Shown here one piece after another: positions 8,589 to 19,200 of a stretch of 64,000 bases of DNA. The stretch spans positions 1,138,591-1,202,590 of the forward strand of contig BPHB01000001.1 of NCBI GenBank assembly GCA_026003335.1, read 5' to 3'. Position numbers and translations under genes: made by a program. The DNA is from Chitinophagales bacterium (GTDB taxonomy: Bacteria; Bacteroidota; Bacteroidia; Chitinophagales; CAIOSU01). Each line of letters begins with the position of its first letter. The first letter of the stretch is position 1. The notes beneath the pieces were generated by a model. It saw nothing but the letters and a program-made list of their open reading frames with translations. It was not told the origin of the DNA and searched no databases.

Positions 8589-9020
8589 TCAGTTTCCGGT
8601 AAGCTCTTCCATGAGACGCCTTACTTCCGCCTCATCTTTCTTTTTCTTGGCTTCCACAATCTTCTTTAAAATCTCCTGCTCGCGTTTCACATCCTTCACG
8701 ATGCGATTTACCTTACCGTTAATCATCCTGATTTTCTGATTGTCTCCATACCACCAGTCCTCAATGACCGTATCCGGATTGGAGTCCAGCGAATCCACCT
8801 GCGTGGGTTTCCCCAGCATGGCTACAACTTCATCAGCACTCATACCCGGCAATAGATTCTCAAAACTGCCTTTTGCCTTGCCATCTTCTAAATTACCCGC
8901 CCCCTTGCCAGTGGTATCGGCAACCGCAACCGTATTCTTTTCCGTTGCTTCCTGGCTCCCCGAAGAGCAGGAAAAAAGCAAGGCTACCACCGGAAAAAGC
9001 GCAATAATCATTGTTTTCAT
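8589..9020 (-). CDS. BamE/SmpA-like lipoprotein
   Basis: A 143-residue lipoprotein (signal ending LLFSC, Cys18 anchor). After an acidic linker comes a short alpha/beta domain with GMSADEVVAMLGKPTQVDS and WWYGDNQKIRMINGKVNRI, the pattern of the SmpA/OmlA (BamE-like) fold used in outer-membrane assembly and other lipoproteins. The end is a charged helix rich in Lys and Glu. The fold assignment is by pattern; a role in the BAM complex is not shown. It is the first gene of the pair with the nitroreductase. Confidence 0.7.
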   Translation of the reverse strand: MKTMIIALFPVVALLFSCSSGSQEATEKNTVAVADTTGKGAGNLEDGKAKGSFENLLPGMSADEVVAMLGKPTQVDSLDSNPDTVIEDWWYGDNQKIRMINGKVNRIVKDVKREQEILKKIVEAKKKKDEAEVRRLMEELTGN

Positions 9021-9180
9021 ATGACAGGTTTTAAGTTAAACTACAGAGGCAAAAATGGCACAAAATGAACAATATGCCAATATACCTGAAAGTTAAGGCA
9101 AGCACATTGCAAGGCAGGCAAAACTTCTTTTAAAAACTTCTATTATTCTGAATTTTTTCAGATTTTTACCCTCCGCTATT

Positions 9181-10209
9181 ATGAAAAAGATTCTGACGGC
9201 AAGTTTCCTACTCTGCTTTTACCTGCTTGGGAACGCACAGGATGTGCACTTTTCCCAGTTTTACAACTCCCCCTTATCGCTCAATCCGGCCCTCACGGGA
9301 AAGCTCAATGGGGTTTTTCGTTTTTCCCTCACTTATCGCAACCAATGGTTTTCCCTGATAAAAGGCACGCCTTATGCCACCTATGCCGGCTCCTTTGATG
9401 CCCCGCTGCAATTTCGTAATGACGCTGTAGGGCTCGGTCTGTTGATTATTCATGATCGTGCCGGAGACGGGCTGCTGAACAACTTCATGGCTATGGCTTC
9501 AGTAGCCTACCATAAGTCGCTGGATAAAAAAGGCCGCCATGTTATTTCGCTGGGCGTTCAGGCTGGATATAACCAAAAGCATCTGGATATGACCAGGGCG
9601 GTTTTCTACACTCAACTGGACCCCCTGAATCCTAACTATCCCAGCGGAGAGAACATTACCGAAGACACCAAAAGATTCTTTGACCTGAATCTTGGCCTTA
9701 TGGCCAATTCAAAATTTTCGGAAAAAGCCAGCGCATACCTGGGATTTTCGGTTTTTCATCTCACCCAGCCCAATGAATCATTCCTGCAAGGGGATGACAA
9801 TCTCCCCGTGCGCTATGTAGCCCATGGCGGAGCAGAATATTTGTTCCATAAAAGAATTGCCTTGCTGCCGTCTCTGATTTACATGAGGCAACGTCAGGCT
9901 GATGAACTCAATCTTGGCACTGCCTGTGTTTTCAAGCTAACAGAAACAGAAAATACACTCTTTTATCTGGGCGCTTTCTTCCGTATGCTGCCCTCATCTA
10001 AAGCCAATGGCAGTAATCTGGACGATGCTTTTGTTGCTTATACGGCTTTTGAATACCGCAACTTCAGGCTGGCTTTTAGTTTTGATGCCACCACCTCCGA
10101 TCTGGCAGCCACTCCGAAAGCAGCAGGTGCCTTTGAGGTTTCCCTTATGTATGTGCATCCTTTTCCGTATCCGCAGTTGAAACAATTATTATTCTGTCCG
10201 AGATTTTAA
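9181..10209 (+). CDS. PorP/SprF-family outer-membrane protein
   Basis: A 342-residue protein with a signal peptide (cleavage after about residue 19) and the PorP/SprF signature at the mature N-terminus: HFSQFYNSPLSLNPALTG, then YRNQWFSL. The rest alternates short beta strands as in an outer-membrane barrel. Family members work with T9SS: some bind the PorK/PorL/PorM machinery through PorE, while others help place large type B adhesins on the surface. It is followed after 24 bases by an OmpA/PD40 gene, the usual partner arrangement. Confidence 0.93.
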   Translation: MKKILTASFLLCFYLLGNAQDVHFSQFYNSPLSLNPALTGKLNGVFRFSLTYRNQWFSLIKGTPYATYAGSFDAPLQFRNDAVGLGLLIIHDRAGDGLLNNFMAMASVAYHKSLDKKGRHVISLGVQAGYNQKHLDMTRAVFYTQLDPLNPNYPSGENITEDTKRFFDLNLGLMANSKFSEKASAYLGFSVFHLTQPNESFLQGDDNLPVRYVAHGGAEYLFHKRIALLPSLIYMRQRQADELNLGTACVFKLTETENTLFYLGAFFRMLPSSKANGSNLDDAFVAYTAFEYRNFRLAFSFDATTSDLAATPKAAGAFEVSLMYVHPFPYPQLKQLLFCPRF

Positions 10210-10233
10210 ATAAAAACTTGCATTCTTGTAGCT

Positions 10234-12300
10234 ATGCAAACGCTTGCTTTCTGGATGACCCTGGGTCTGATACTAAACTCCTTAGGGGGCGTAAAGGCTC
10301 AGGAAACCCCAACAGATACCGTAGCCATGACTGCCCAGGACTCCCTCCTGATGCGTGTGGCCAACATGCGATGGAAAAAAAAAATACTCTTTGCTGATAA
10401 TCTTCTCAGCTCAGGCGACCACCTGAATGCCATTCTCGTCTACCAGATGGCACAGGAGGAAAAACCCAAGGACACATACACCCTCCATCAACTGGCTGAA
10501 GCCAACTATGCTATTCGTTACTATCCTGAAGTTATTCGCTGGTATGAAAACCTCCTGGCTATTGACTCCCTGCGCTATCCCTATGCCCGATATTATCTGG
10601 CAAAAAGTCTTAAATACAACGGAGACTACCAGAAGGCTATTGAACAGTTTGAACGTTTTCACAAAACCGAATTCAAAAAAATAAAGCGCAAGGCCGACCT
10701 GGAAAGAATGGCTGAAATTAAAAGTACCATAGCTGATGAAGTGGAAGGTTGCCGGATGGCGCTTTCTTATCAGCTGGAAAAACCTAAAAACATATACCTT
10801 AAAAATCTGGGTCCTCAAGTCAATCATCCGCTAACCGACCTTTCTCCCCGCCTGCTGAATGACTCTCTGCTGCTGTATGCCGCCTTGCTGCCAGATTCTG
10901 CTTTTGCCATTGACGACACCACACTTATCCGGCACACTCGCCTGCTTTTGGCTTCCCTTCATGACAGCATATGGAGCAATTCCCGGCTCTATGACGTGCC
11001 TTTTAACACGGGCGATTATCACATAGGCAATGCAAGCCCTTCCCCTGACGGCAAGCGATTGTATTTTACTCGCTGTAAAGAAACTTCCATGGCCTCTATG
11101 CGCTGCCAGATTTACGAAACTGCCTTCACAGACACCGGGTGGAGCCAACCTGTTCTGCTCGGAGAAGGAATAAACGGTGATTTTTCATCTAGCCATCCGA
11201 TGGCTGCCCTTGACAGAAACGGTAATGAAGTGTTGTATTATGCTTCCACCTCCCCCGGAGGAAGAGGCGGTTATGACCTGTGGTTCACCATCCGCGATGC
11301 ATCCGGGAAATATAGTGCCCCACAAAACCTGGGTTTTGATCTCAACACTTACGCAGATGATATCACCCCCTTCTATGATACCGCCACGCATACGCTCTAC
11401 TTCAGCTCAGAAGGAAGAATCAACATCGGAGGCTTTGATATATACTCCAGTAAGCAGGATGCACAAGGCAATTGGAGCGCTCCTCAGCATCTAGGCATAC
11501 CTCTCAACTCCAGCGTGGACGACCTTTACTACGCCAGGGGTACAAACAAACGCAAAGGATTCATTGTATCCAACCGCCCCGGAGGGTTATCCCCCAAAAG
11601 CCCCACCTGCTGTGATGACATCTGGGAGTTCAGATTACCAACGGCCTATGCCTATGTGGAGGGCTGGGTAACCGATGACAGTCTCGGGGAAAGAATACGG
11701 CAAGGCACCATCTATGTCTATGACGCAGCTACAGACAGTCTTATAGCCAGCGTACCTGTTGCCGATGACGGCTATTTCAAAGTAAAACTGCCGGGTGACC
11801 GGCAATTTAAGCTCAAGGCTACCAGCCCTGATTTCTTTGACGCAGAATCAGCCGTGAGCACCATTGACCGCGAAGACGGAGAATTGATTCGGAAGGACAT
11901 AAAAATGAAGAAAAAACCTTACCGGGTTGGCTTTCCTCTGGGTGTAGTGTACTACGACTTTGATAAATCCAAACTTCGGGATGATGCCCGTCCGGTACTG
12001 AGCAATGTGTTGGCTATTATGAAAAATTATCCGATCATTATTGAAATCGGAGGGCATACCGATGCGGTGGGAACAGAAGAATATAACCAAAAGCTGTCCG
12101 AAAGACGGGCTGAGGCAGTTTACAATTATCTGGTACGGGAAGGCATTGCCCCCGAGCGGCTCTACCAAAAAGGCTATGGCGAAAAGAAAAATGTAGCGCC
12201 CAATCGTCTGCCTAACGGAAAAGACAATCCAGAAGGCAGACAGTTAAACCGCAGGGCTGAGTTTGTCGTCATCGGTGAACTGGCCCCTGCGTCAAAATAG
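10234..12300 (+). CDS. OmpA-family protein with PD40 and TPR-like repeats
   Basis: A 688-residue envelope protein. A signal peptide is followed by TPR-like helices (about 45-150), a beta-propeller-like region with PD40 repeats (about 255-455; for example SPSPDGKRLYFTR and DIYSSKQDAQGNWS), a carboxypeptidase-regulatory-like beta sandwich (about 470-555) and an OmpA C-terminal peptidoglycan-binding domain (about 570-685) with GGHTDAVGTEEYNQKLSERR. This is the layout of PorE and related proteins that link T9SS or PorP-type proteins to the cell wall. It lies directly after the PorP/SprF gene in the same operon. Which of the two PorP-like genes in the window it serves cannot be told. Confidence 0.92.
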   Translation: MQTLAFWMTLGLILNSLGGVKAQETPTDTVAMTAQDSLLMRVANMRWKKKILFADNLLSSGDHLNAILVYQMAQEEKPKDTYTLHQLAEANYAIRYYPEVIRWYENLLAIDSLRYPYARYYLAKSLKYNGDYQKAIEQFERFHKTEFKKIKRKADLERMAEIKSTIADEVEGCRMALSYQLEKPKNIYLKNLGPQVNHPLTDLSPRLLNDSLLLYAALLPDSAFAIDDTTLIRHTRLLLASLHDSIWSNSRLYDVPFNTGDYHIGNASPSPDGKRLYFTRCKETSMASMRCQIYETAFTDTGWSQPVLLGEGINGDFSSSHPMAALDRNGNEVLYYASTSPGGRGGYDLWFTIRDASGKYSAPQNLGFDLNTYADDITPFYDTATHTLYFSSEGRINIGGFDIYSSKQDAQGNWSAPQHLGIPLNSSVDDLYYARGTNKRKGFIVSNRPGGLSPKSPTCCDDIWEFRLPTAYAYVEGWVTDDSLGERIRQGTIYVYDAATDSLIASVPVADDGYFKVKLPGDRQFKLKATSPDFFDAESAVSTIDREDGELIRKDIKMKKKPYRVGFPLGVVYYDFDKSKLRDDARPVLSNVLAIMKNYPIIIEIGGHTDAVGTEEYNQKLSERRAEAVYNYLVREGIAPERLYQKGYGEKKNVAPNRLPNGKDNPEGRQLNRRAEFVVIGELAPASK

Positions 12301-12356
12301 CACACAGACTATAGTTCGCGGTAATTCCTTTGTGGGAATACATCTAGTTGTAAAAA

Positions 12357-13445
12357 ATGGCAGGTAACAGCTTTGGAGATCTTTTCCGTATAACCACTTT
12401 CGGTGAATCGCATGGCCCTGCTATAGGCGTGGTTATTGACGGATGTCCTGCCGGTCTTCAGATCAACACGCACTTCATTCAACAGGAGCTTGCCCGCAGA
12501 AGGCCCGGTCAATCAAAAATTACCACCACAAGACAGGAGTCAGATGCCGTAGAAATACTCTCCGGCTTGTATGAAGGCTATAGCACCGGGGCTCCTATTG
12601 CCATGTTAATAAGAAACGTGGACCAGCGCCCGGCAGACTATCAGCCGATGAAAACTGCCTTTCGGCCTTCACATGCAGACTTTACTTATCATGAAAAATA
12701 TGGTATCCGGGACCATCGCGGAGGGGGGCGCTCCTCAGCACGGGAAACAGCTGCCCGCGTTGCAGCAGGTGCTGTGGCAAAACTGTTGCTGAAGGAAAAA
12801 AAGATGCACATACAGGCTTACGTCTCAGCAGTAGGGTCTATATCGGTAAAAAAAAACTATAGTGAGCTAAACCTTGACGAAACTGAAAACAATATCATCC
12901 GCTGCCCCGATCAGACCGTAGCCAACCGAATGATCCGGTTGATTGAAAAAATCCGGAAGCAAGGTGATACCATTGGAGGCATTATCACCTGCGTGATAAG
13001 AAATTGTCCGGCAGGACTGGGTGAGCCGGTTTTCAGCAAGCTGCATGCCGACCTGGCCCGCGCTATGCTGAGCATCAATGCGGCCAAAGGATTTGACTAC
13101 GGTTCGGGGTTTGAGGGAATACAGATGAAAGGCTCAGAGCAGAATGATGTATTTGAAACCCGAAAAGGCAAAGTAATCACCCGAACCAACTTTTCGGGTG
13201 GCATCCAGGGTGGCATATCAAACGGTATGGATATTTACTTCAGAGTGGCCTTTAAGCCGATTTCCACGCTCATGCAAAAACAGCAAACGATAAACGAAGA
13301 AGGGCAACCCGTTGAACTTACCGCCAAAGGCAGGCATGACCCGTGTGTACTTCCCAGGGCTGTGCCCATTGTGGAAGCCATGGCTGCCCTGGTGCTGGCA
13401 GATCATCTGTTAAAAAGCAAACTCAGCCGCCTGAATAACATTTAA
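12357..13445 (+). CDS. aroC: Chorismate synthase
   Basis: Final shikimate-pathway enzyme, converting EPSP to chorismate with reduced FMN in the cytoplasm. At 362 residues it has the usual size. Signatures present are [19 protein letters not shown] near the start, then [17 protein letters not shown] (about 122-138), and [10 protein letters not shown] near residue 280. It is followed after 4 bases by a symporter gene. A Bacteroidota-like start region precedes the ATG without a Shine-Dalgarno sequence. Confidence 0.97.
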   Translation: MAGNSFGDLFRITTFGESHGPAIGVVIDGCPAGLQINTHFIQQELARRRPGQSKITTTRQESDAVEILSGLYEGYSTGAPIAMLIRNVDQRPADYQPMKTAFRPSHADFTYHEKYGIRDHRGGGRSSARETAARVAAGAVAKLLLKEKKMHIQAYVSAVGSISVKKNYSELNLDETENNIIRCPDQTVANRMIRLIEKIRKQGDTIGGIITCVIRNCPAGLGEPVFSKLHADLARAMLSINAAKGFDYGSGFEGIQMKGSEQNDVFETRKGKVITRTNFSGGIQGGISNGMDIYFRVAFKPISTLMQKQQTINEEGQPVELTAKGRHDPCVLPRAVPIVEAMAALVLADHLLKSKLSRLNNI

Positions 13446-13449
13446 CCGG

Positions 13450-14877
13450 ATGCGGAAAATCCCTCTACACTGGCAAATCATCCTTGGCCTCATTGCCGGG
13501 ATAATATATGCCCTGCTATCAAGCCGGTTGGGGTGGTCCGCATTTACGCTTTCCTGGATTGAACCATGGGGCAGGATATTTATCAATCTGCTGAAATTGA
13601 TTGCCGTTCCGCTTGTATTATTTTCCATCATCAGCGGCATAGCAGGACTTAAAGACGCCACGCGGCTGGGTCGGCTTGCCGGCAAAACCCTGCTGCTGTA
13701 TTTGTTTACCACAGTGCTGGCAATAACAGTGGGTTTGATGTTGGCTAATCTTATAAAGCCTGGTGCCTTTGCCTCTATGGAGCAACGGGTAAAAAACCGC
13801 CTGCACTATGAATTGTGGGCGTTGAACAACAATAAAACCATAAAAGACCATAAGTTGCTGCTGCATGACCCACAACATGCAGCCCTGGCGGCTGAAGCCA
13901 CCAAGGAATTTTCCCAACGTCCATCCGATATGCCATTGCATTCAAAAATCAAACTGGCTGAAGAGAAGAAAAAAAAGGGGCCTCTGGAATTTCTGGTTGA
14001 TATTGTGCCTTCCAACATTTTTTTCTCTCTGAATGATAACAGCCTCATGCTGCAAGTAATTTTTTTCGCCATTTTTTTCGGAGTAACGCTTTTGCTTATT
14101 CCTCAGGAAAGAGCCCATCCGTTGCTGGAAGTCATCCAGTCAGCCAATGAGGTGTTTCTGAAAATGGTAGATGTGGTAATGCTCGCTGCTCCCTTCTTTG
14201 TATTTGCTCTGATGGCAGGAAAAATCGCTGAAATGGCTGGTGACAATCCCAGGAATGTTATTGAAATTTTTAAAGGACTAGGCATCTATGCACTGGTAGT
14301 CGTTGTCGGCCTGACCTTGCTGCTCTTTATAGTCTATCCGCTGCTCATTACATTATTTTCAAAAAACAAAATCAGCTACCGGCACTTTTTCAGGGGCATG
14401 GGACCAGCACAACTGTTGGCTTTTTCTACAAGCTCCAGTGCAGCCACCCTGCCGGTTACGATGGAGTGTGTAACCCGTAACCTGGGAGTTTCCGAAAAAG
14501 TAGCCGGTTTCGTTTTACCTATAGGCGCAACCGTAAACATGGACGGCACCAGTCTCTATCAGGCCGTTGCAGTAGTCTTTCTGGCTCAGTTTCATCTCAT
14601 AGAGCTTGACCTTGCCCAACAGCTTACGGTGGTAACAACAGCTGTGCTTGCTTCTATCGGTGCAGCCGCCATACCGGGCGCAGGACTGGTGATGATGGTT
14701 CTGATATTAGAGTCTGTAGGACTTGACCCTTCGTGGATTGCCATCATTCTGCCCGTTGACCGCATACTGGACATGTGCAGAACCGTAGTGAACGTAAGCG
14801 GTGATGCGGTATGCTCGGTGTTTGTTGCAGATGCAGATAATCAGATTAGCCCTATAAGTTTTAAAACTCCCTCATGA
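13450..14877 (+). CDS. Dicarboxylate/amino acid:cation symporter (DAACS)
   Basis: A 475-residue inner-membrane carrier of the glutamate/aspartate/C4-dicarboxylate:Na+ or H+ family. The substrate-site motifs are clear: SSSAATLPVT in hairpin 1, NMDGTSLYQAVAVVF in TM7, and the C-terminal DRILDMCRTVVNVSGDA in TM8. A polar loop of about 85 residues at 115-200 (KNRLHYELWALNNN...) is longer than in the E. coli homologues. It is 4 bases after aroC and overlaps the DinB gene by 4 bases (ATGA), so the three are an operon. Confidence 0.93.
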   Translation: MRKIPLHWQIILGLIAGIIYALLSSRLGWSAFTLSWIEPWGRIFINLLKLIAVPLVLFSIISGIAGLKDATRLGRLAGKTLLLYLFTTVLAITVGLMLANLIKPGAFASMEQRVKNRLHYELWALNNNKTIKDHKLLLHDPQHAALAAEATKEFSQRPSDMPLHSKIKLAEEKKKKGPLEFLVDIVPSNIFFSLNDNSLMLQVIFFAIFFGVTLLLIPQERAHPLLEVIQSANEVFLKMVDVVMLAAPFFVFALMAGKIAEMAGDNPRNVIEIFKGLGIYALVVVVGLTLLLFIVYPLLITLFSKNKISYRHFFRGMGPAQLLAFSTSSSAATLPVTMECVTRNLGVSEKVAGFVLPIGATVNMDGTSLYQAVAVVFLAQFHLIELDLAQQLTVVTTAVLASIGAAAIPGAGLVMMVLILESVGLDPSWIAIILPVDRILDMCRTVVNVSGDAVCSVFVADADNQISPISFKTPS

Positions 14878-15386
14878 ACCATCCACAAATTATCGCCCAA
14901 CTGGAATCAAACATACCTGTTTTTGAAGGCCTGCTTGCACATGCCTCTGACGAAGAAGTCAGCTGGCGCCCCACAGAAAAAAAATGGTGCCTGCTGGAGA
15001 TTGTTTGTCATCTTTATGATGAAGAGCGTGAAGATTTTCGTGCACGATTGAAACATATTCTTGAGCAACCAGCAGAAAAACTTCCACCCATAGACCCTGT
15101 AGGATGGGTCACCGCGAGAAAATATGCAGAACAAGATTACAGCCAGAAGGTCCATGCTTTTCTGCATGAACGTAAAGCTTCTGTAAGGTGGCTTCAAAGC
15201 CTCAGCAATCCTCCGTGGCAAAATGCATTTCACCACCCCCGGTTAGGACCTTTATCGGCTGAAATGTTTCTGATAAACTGGGTAGCCCATGATTATTTAC
15301 ACATCAGGCAGATTGTGCGAACAAAATATCAATATCTGAAGCAAACAACTGCCGGCATTTCATTGGCTTATGCAGGTCGCTGGTAA
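14874..15386 (+). CDS. DinB/YfiT-like metal-dependent protein
   Basis: A 170-residue four-helix-bundle protein of the DinB/YfiT superfamily. The three metal-binding His positions of the family are visible: CHLYDEER (about residue 47) and the pair in AHDYLHIRQI (about 139 and 143). Relatives include thiol transferases such as bacillithiol S-transferase, but the substrate here is unknown. The ATG overlaps the stop of the symporter gene by 4 bases, indicating translational coupling. Confidence 0.85.
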   Translation: MNHPQIIAQLESNIPVFEGLLAHASDEEVSWRPTEKKWCLLEIVCHLYDEEREDFRARLKHILEQPAEKLPPIDPVGWVTARKYAEQDYSQKVHAFLHERKASVRWLQSLSNPPWQNAFHHPRLGPLSAEMFLINWVAHDYLHIRQIVRTKYQYLKQTTAGISLAYAGRW

Positions 15387-15461
15387 CGGCTGCCCGTGTT
15401 GATTTTGATTTTTAACCTATCAAAAAGGGAACCACAGCATAGTTTGATTTCTATAGCCTTT

Positions 15462-16055
15462 TCAGGCTCTTTTGTTTATTTCATCCTGCAACTCGCGTTT
15501 GAGTAGCTGCTCCCGCTCACGGGCTCTTTTTCTGAAAGCTTCAAATTCAGCCTTGGTTTCTTTCAGGGTCTGCAGGGTTTCAACGGTTATCCGGTTGCTT
15601 TGCTTAAAGCGGTAAATGAAGAAAGCAAGCAGTAGAAAAAGGGCAGCCACTATTCCCCACATCATACGTTTATAGCTGCTTTTAGGCATTTGTGCTTTGA
15701 TAAAGGTAATGCTATCCCGCTCCTGCGAGGTTTTCGCCAGGCTGTCGCGGCTTGCAGCCAAGCTCGCCTGCAAGGCTTGTAACTGATTTTTCAGATCCAC
15801 AATATTCTGCTGGTTATCTCTGATCTGTTTGTGCAGGGCAGCCAGAGAATCTGTTACCTGCTTTTTTAGATTTTCGAGCCAGACAATTTTCACCACCTTG
15901 TAATCCTGGTAGCGGTTTGATTTTTCCATGATATCGTCAAACTGATTTGCAAGAGTAGCTGCTTTATCAGGCTCTTCTGTTGCTGTCAATTCATAACCCC
16001 ACACCGCCCCCACAAGCAGGCATGTAAGACTCAGAACCGCAGGAAGTTTGTTCAT
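15462..16055 (-). CDS. Membrane-anchored coiled-coil protein, unknown
   Basis: A 197-residue protein with a signal peptide (about 1-20), a long coiled coil (about 60-118, rich in Leu, Gln and Asn), one membrane helix (about 132-150) and a second charged coiled coil at the C-terminus. So the first coil should be periplasmic and the last cytoplasmic, or the reverse. I do not recognise a family. It stands alone on the minus strand, downstream of the adhesin gene but separated from it by a strong terminator, so it is its own unit. Codon use is like its neighbours. Confidence 0.72.
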   Translation of the reverse strand: MNKLPAVLSLTCLLVGAVWGYELTATEEPDKAATLANQFDDIMEKSNRYQDYKVVKIVWLENLKKQVTDSLAALHKQIRDNQQNIVDLKNQLQALQASLAASRDSLAKTSQERDSITFIKAQMPKSSYKRMMWGIVAALFLLLAFFIYRFKQSNRITVETLQTLKETKAEFEAFRKRAREREQLLKRELQDEINKRA

Positions 16056-16220
16056 GGCAGTTGGTTTTAAGTTATGTATTTAACAGGTACGATAAATTTA
16101 GTGTACACGATTCCGTTCCCCAGATATGCACAGCTTGAGTTACTCAGAAAAAGCTGTGGATATTAGCTGAATGACAACAAACCGCACCGATTAATTACTG
16201 CCAGATTTGAATTTTCCTTG

Positions 16221-16253
16221 AAAAAAAAGGGCTGCCTGTTTGCAGGCAGCCCC
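16221..16253 (-). terminator. Intrinsic terminator of the giant adhesin gene
   Basis: A perfect 10 bp stem (16229-16238 with 16243-16252, GGGCTGCCTG on the top strand) with a 4-base loop, followed on the minus strand by eight T residues. It sits 26 bases beyond the adhesin stop codon. Confidence 0.93.
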
Positions 16254-16278
16254 GTAGGATAATACATCAGGTTGTTTG

Positions 16279-19200
16279 TTAGTTTTTAAATACCCTGCGC
16301 GTTTCACGCTTCAGGACATTGTCTTCCGGAATCAGCTCAATGATATAAATTCCCTCAGCCCAACCGGCCATATCCACCTTAAACTGACTCAGCCCTTCCC
16401 GAATCACCACCTTTTGATGCAGGAGTTTTCTTCCGAGCATGTCATGTACGGTAATAAATCCGGTACGTTCCTTATAGGCTTCCACCTCTACATATATCCA
16501 GCGCTCAATCTGATGATTGGGGAATACACGTACCTCAAACCTTTCGTGGGGATCATGGTTAACCTGTTCCCTAACAGGGAATGGCAGTATCTCAAAAGAG
16601 GCCAAGGCTGTACACCCGTTGTCATCGGTTACAGTGACAGTATAGAAGCCCGGAACAAGGCCCTGAACATCCTCTGAAGTCTGACCGGATGACCAGGCAT
16701 ACGTATAAGGTGCAACCCCTCCGCTCACGGTTAAATCAATGGCGCCATCATTAGCACCCTGCGCAGATTCATGCGATACAGTACCGCTAAGCACCAGACT
16801 ATCAGGACCCGGCACAACAATAATTACCGTTGCCATGCATCCATTGGCATCTGTCACCGTCACGGTGTCGTTTCCGGCCGGCAGACCAGACACATCTTCA
16901 GTAGTTTGGCCGGATGTCCATTGGAAACTATAGGGTTCAGTTCCTCCGAAAACAGTCAGATCAATAGCCCCATCACTGGCATAGCTGCAACTTACCGGAG
17001 TTGGCACACCACCCAGGGCCAAAGGCAAAGGCTGTTCCACAAAGAAGCTTGCTGTGGCAGAGCATCCGTTTGCATCGGTTACAGTGACCGAGTAACTTCC
17101 TCCCGCTAATCCTGTAGGATCTTCACCGATGAAGCCATGCATCCATGTGTATATGTAAGGAGAGCTGCCTCCTGTAACCTGGAGATCAATACTTCCGTCA
17201 TGCGCTCCGAAGCAGCTGACACCAAATGTCTCTCCTTCCAAATCAAGATGGACTACAGTGAGCAGGGTAACTACTACGCTGTCACAGCCATTCAATGAAG
17301 TATAGGTATCCACGTAAGTTCCGCTTTCTGTCTGGAAAGCTCCTCCGGCAAAGTAACTCTCCCCTTCGCAAATCTCTACCGACAGTGAATCTATAGAGGA
17401 TGGCAACACTGTTAGCTGCGTTATCACCACACTGTCACAGCCATTTGTTCCGATAAGCGTATCCGAATAGGTTCCGCTCTGCGTTTGAAGAGCGCCTCCG
17501 GCAAAGTAGCTCTCCCCTTCGCAGATAGACACAGCCACCGTGTCAACAGACACCGCCAACACCGTCAGGGTGGTGACAACGATACTATCGCAACCATTGA
17601 CAGAGGTAAATGTATCGGTATACACACCGCTTTCCGTCTGCAATGCCCCGCCTGCAAAGTAGCTTTCACCCTCGCAGATCTGAACGTCATTAGTGATAGT
17701 GTACACCGGATGTACGATGAGCTCTGTGAATACAATACTGTCACACCCGCCCACTGCGGTAAATGTGTCTGTATAAACCCCGGGCTCAATCTGGAATGCG
17801 CCCCCGACAAAATAGCCCTCCCCTTCACAGATTTCAACGGTTATATTAGTTACAATAGATTGCTCAACTGTCAACAACGTGGTAAGTATGCTATCACACC
17901 CTTCAATGGTGGTGAAACTGTCCACATAAACTCCCGACACGGTTTGATAAGCACCTCCTGCAAAGAAGCTGTCTCCGTTGCAAATGGTAACCTCCTGTAA
18001 AATGCTATAAGATGGATTTACTATCAGTTCAGTGATTACCACACTGTCACAACCGCTGGCCGCAGTGAGTGTATCATAGTACGTACCACTGACAGTCTGG
18101 AACGTGCCTCCGGCAAAGTAGCTCTCCCCTTCGCAGATGGTGGCTTCTATGATTACCGGTTCGGGCACCGGATACACCACTACCGTCAAAACCAAAGTGT
18201 CGGCACATCCGGTACTATTCACTACCACCACGCCTATTGGCACGATGCCCGCTATCGGTGATATCAGGGATGTGTCTGGCGGCAACACATCGGCAGGGAT
18301 GGTCACATCTACGCTTCCGTCATTGAAAAAGTCTATGTAATACACTGCGCCCGCATCTACACCGGTTGAAAGATTATGAATCGTAGTAGCCTGCCCCTGG
18401 CATACCGTATCTATACTAAAGGCCAACTGCGGAGTGGTATGTACGGTTAATTGTGTTATCACCACACTGTCGCAACCATTGGCTGCGGTGAGTGTATCGT
18501 AATAAGTGCCCGCGGTGGTCTGGAAGGCGCCTCCGGCAAAATAGCTCTCCCCTTCGCAGATCTCAGCGTTCAGCATGGTATGCGGAACCGCAAGCACCGT
18601 AAGCTCGGTGATTACAACACTGTCACAACCGTTGGCCGCAGTGAGTGTATCATAGTACGTACCACTGACAGTCTGGAAGGCGCCTCCGGCAAAGTAGCTC
18701 TCCCCTTCGCAGATGGTGGCTTCTATAATTACCGGTTCGGGTACCGGAAACACCACTACCGTTAGAACCAGAGTGTCGGCACATCCGGTGCTATTCACTA
18801 CAACTACACTTATGGGTACGGTGCCCGCTATCGGTGATATCAGCGATGTGTCTGGCGGCAACACATCGGCAGGGATGGTCACATCTACGCTTCCGTCATT
18901 GAAAAAGTCTATGTAATACACTGCGCCCGCATCTACACCGGTTGAAAGATTATGAATCGTAGTAGCCTGCCCCTGGCATACCGTATCTATACTAAAGGCC
19001 AACTGCGGAGTGGTATGCACGGTTAATTGTGTTATCACCACACTGTCGCAACCATTGGCTGCGGTGAGTGTATCGTAATAAGTGCCCGCGGTGGTCTGGA
19101 AGGCGCCTCCGGCAAAATAGCTCTCCCCTTCGCAGATCTCAGCGTTCAGCATGGTATGCGGAACCGCAAGTACCGTAAGCTCGGTGATTACCACACTGTC